Assembly (NCBI GenBank): GCA_963714645.1
Contig: CAVQQX010000178.1
Span: 1 to 43,614, forward strand
Direction: 5' to 3'
DNA: 43,614 nt
Source of the DNA: RPQJ01 sp963714645
GTDB lineage: Bacteria > Pseudomonadota > Gammaproteobacteria > Steroidobacterales > Steroidobacteraceae
Shown here: one piece after another, positions 43,299 to 43,614 of the stretch
Layout of the letters: every line of letters begins with the position of its first letter
How positions within the stretch are numbered: the stretch's first letter is position 1
Program-made: the position numbers and the translations under genes
Notes under the pieces: model-generated
The model's input: the letters and a program-made list of their open reading frames with translations, nothing else
What the model was told of the DNA's origin: nothing
Database searches by the model: none

Positions 43299-43592
43299 AT
43301 GAAACTCTATTTATCCCAAAAGATCAGACAAAAGCTCACGCTGAAAACGCCGCCGGTTAGCGAAAATGATATCTACGAGTGTTTTACCAACCGCACACAC
43401 GCCTTTTTGGAAGACACGCGCGAAGACCATAAAACTGACCCCGTCACGCTTTGGTTTATCTCTGAGAATGACTACGGCCGCCACTTGAAAGTGTGCTTCA
43501 TAAACGACGGCCAGCAGATCAGCATCAAGTCGGCCTATGTGCCCAACGCCGATGAAGAGCGCATTTATAAAAAATACGCCACGCCGATCTGA
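43299..43592 (+). CDS. Small protein of the type often annotated ADP-ribosyl-(dinitrogen reductase) hydrolase
   Basis: This 97-residue intact ORF has the conserved pattern EcFtNRthaFLeDTReDHKTDPvT (as ECFTNRTHAFLEDTREDHK), WFISENDYGRHLKVCFI and the end SAYVPNADEERIYKKYA. Such short proteins are usually found in pairs with a second small ORF and are suspected toxin-antitoxin-like modules. The annotated enzymatic name is not supported by this short length. An ATG follows its stop at once (GATGCTG at 43591), so a second gene may start and be cut by the window end. Its codon usage and lower GC differ from the first 37 kb. Confidence 0.7.
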   Translation: MKLYLSQKIRQKLTLKTPPVSENDIYECFTNRTHAFLEDTREDHKTDPVTLWFISENDYGRHLKVCFINDGQQISIKSAYVPNADEERIYKKYATPI

Positions 43593-43614
43593 TGCTGAGT
43601 GTACTGAGAATGCA

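Overview
The first ~37 kb (positions 1 to about 37,015) is a high-GC chromosomal stretch that looks gammaproteobacterial. The reason is gene order: aroQ-accB-accC-prmA-DUF3426-dusB-fis-purH-purD on the minus strand, with a dsbD/tlpA pair next to it, and rhlB divergent from trxA-rho. These arrangements are familiar from Pseudomonas-like and related Gammaproteobacteria. The genus cannot be named from the sequence alone.

Layout. 1-3.0 kb: the 3' end of an NHEJ ligase/polymerase gene (ligD), a yqjD-yqjE-yqjK-like membrane-anchor trio and a ferritin-like protein. 3.2-8.8 kb: arfB, an MscS-type channel, two small DUF proteins, cysQ, yrfG and rhlB. 9.1-11.8 kb: trxA, rho (broken by one extra base) and a DMT exporter. 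11.8-14.2 kb: a secreted FG-GAP/ASPIC repeat protein, also with a one-base frameshift. 14.4-23.9 kb: the purine, fis, dusB, prmA, acc and aroQ block. 24.0-27.0 kb: a thiol-redox module (TlpA-like thioredoxin plus a DsbD that carries two N-terminal alpha domains). 27.4-29.6 kb: groESL behind a CIRCE operator and a heat-shock-type promoter, closed by a strong terminator. 29.7-37.0 kb: small exported and membrane proteins, a KefB/YbaL antiporter with three lesions, MAPEG, rarD, a YgbA_NO family gene, a deletion-mosaic nitroreductase remnant, apt and the first ~363 codons of glnE.

At about 37,015 glnE stops mid-gene against the 3' end of an oppositely oriented actinobacterial gene. Positions 37,020-40,110 hold three minus-strand genes that match the mycobacterial DosR dormancy regulon in kind: an Acg-type nitroreductase, a DUF1876 protein and an Rv2030c-like phosphoribosyltransferase/erythromycin-esterase fusion. 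At about 40,110 this block meets a fragment of a betaproteobacterial-type cysteine synthase. The last 3.5 kb, with lower GC, holds a DUF5666 repeat protein, broken pieces of an AlaX-like editing protein and possibly of an HsdR-like protein, and a small ADP-ribosyl-hydrolase-annotated/toxin-like ORF.

The most economical reading is a chimeric contig made of at least three source genomes, with scattered single-base indels (rho, FG-GAP gene, kefB, acg, cysK, alaX), rather than one natural island. No integrase, transposase, tRNA or attachment site is visible at either junction. Within the coherent 37 kb, the best biological leads are the double-alpha-domain DsbD, the N-terminally extended Rho coupled to TrxA, the dual-control groESL promoter, and codon-phased hexanucleotide repeats inside dusB and fis.
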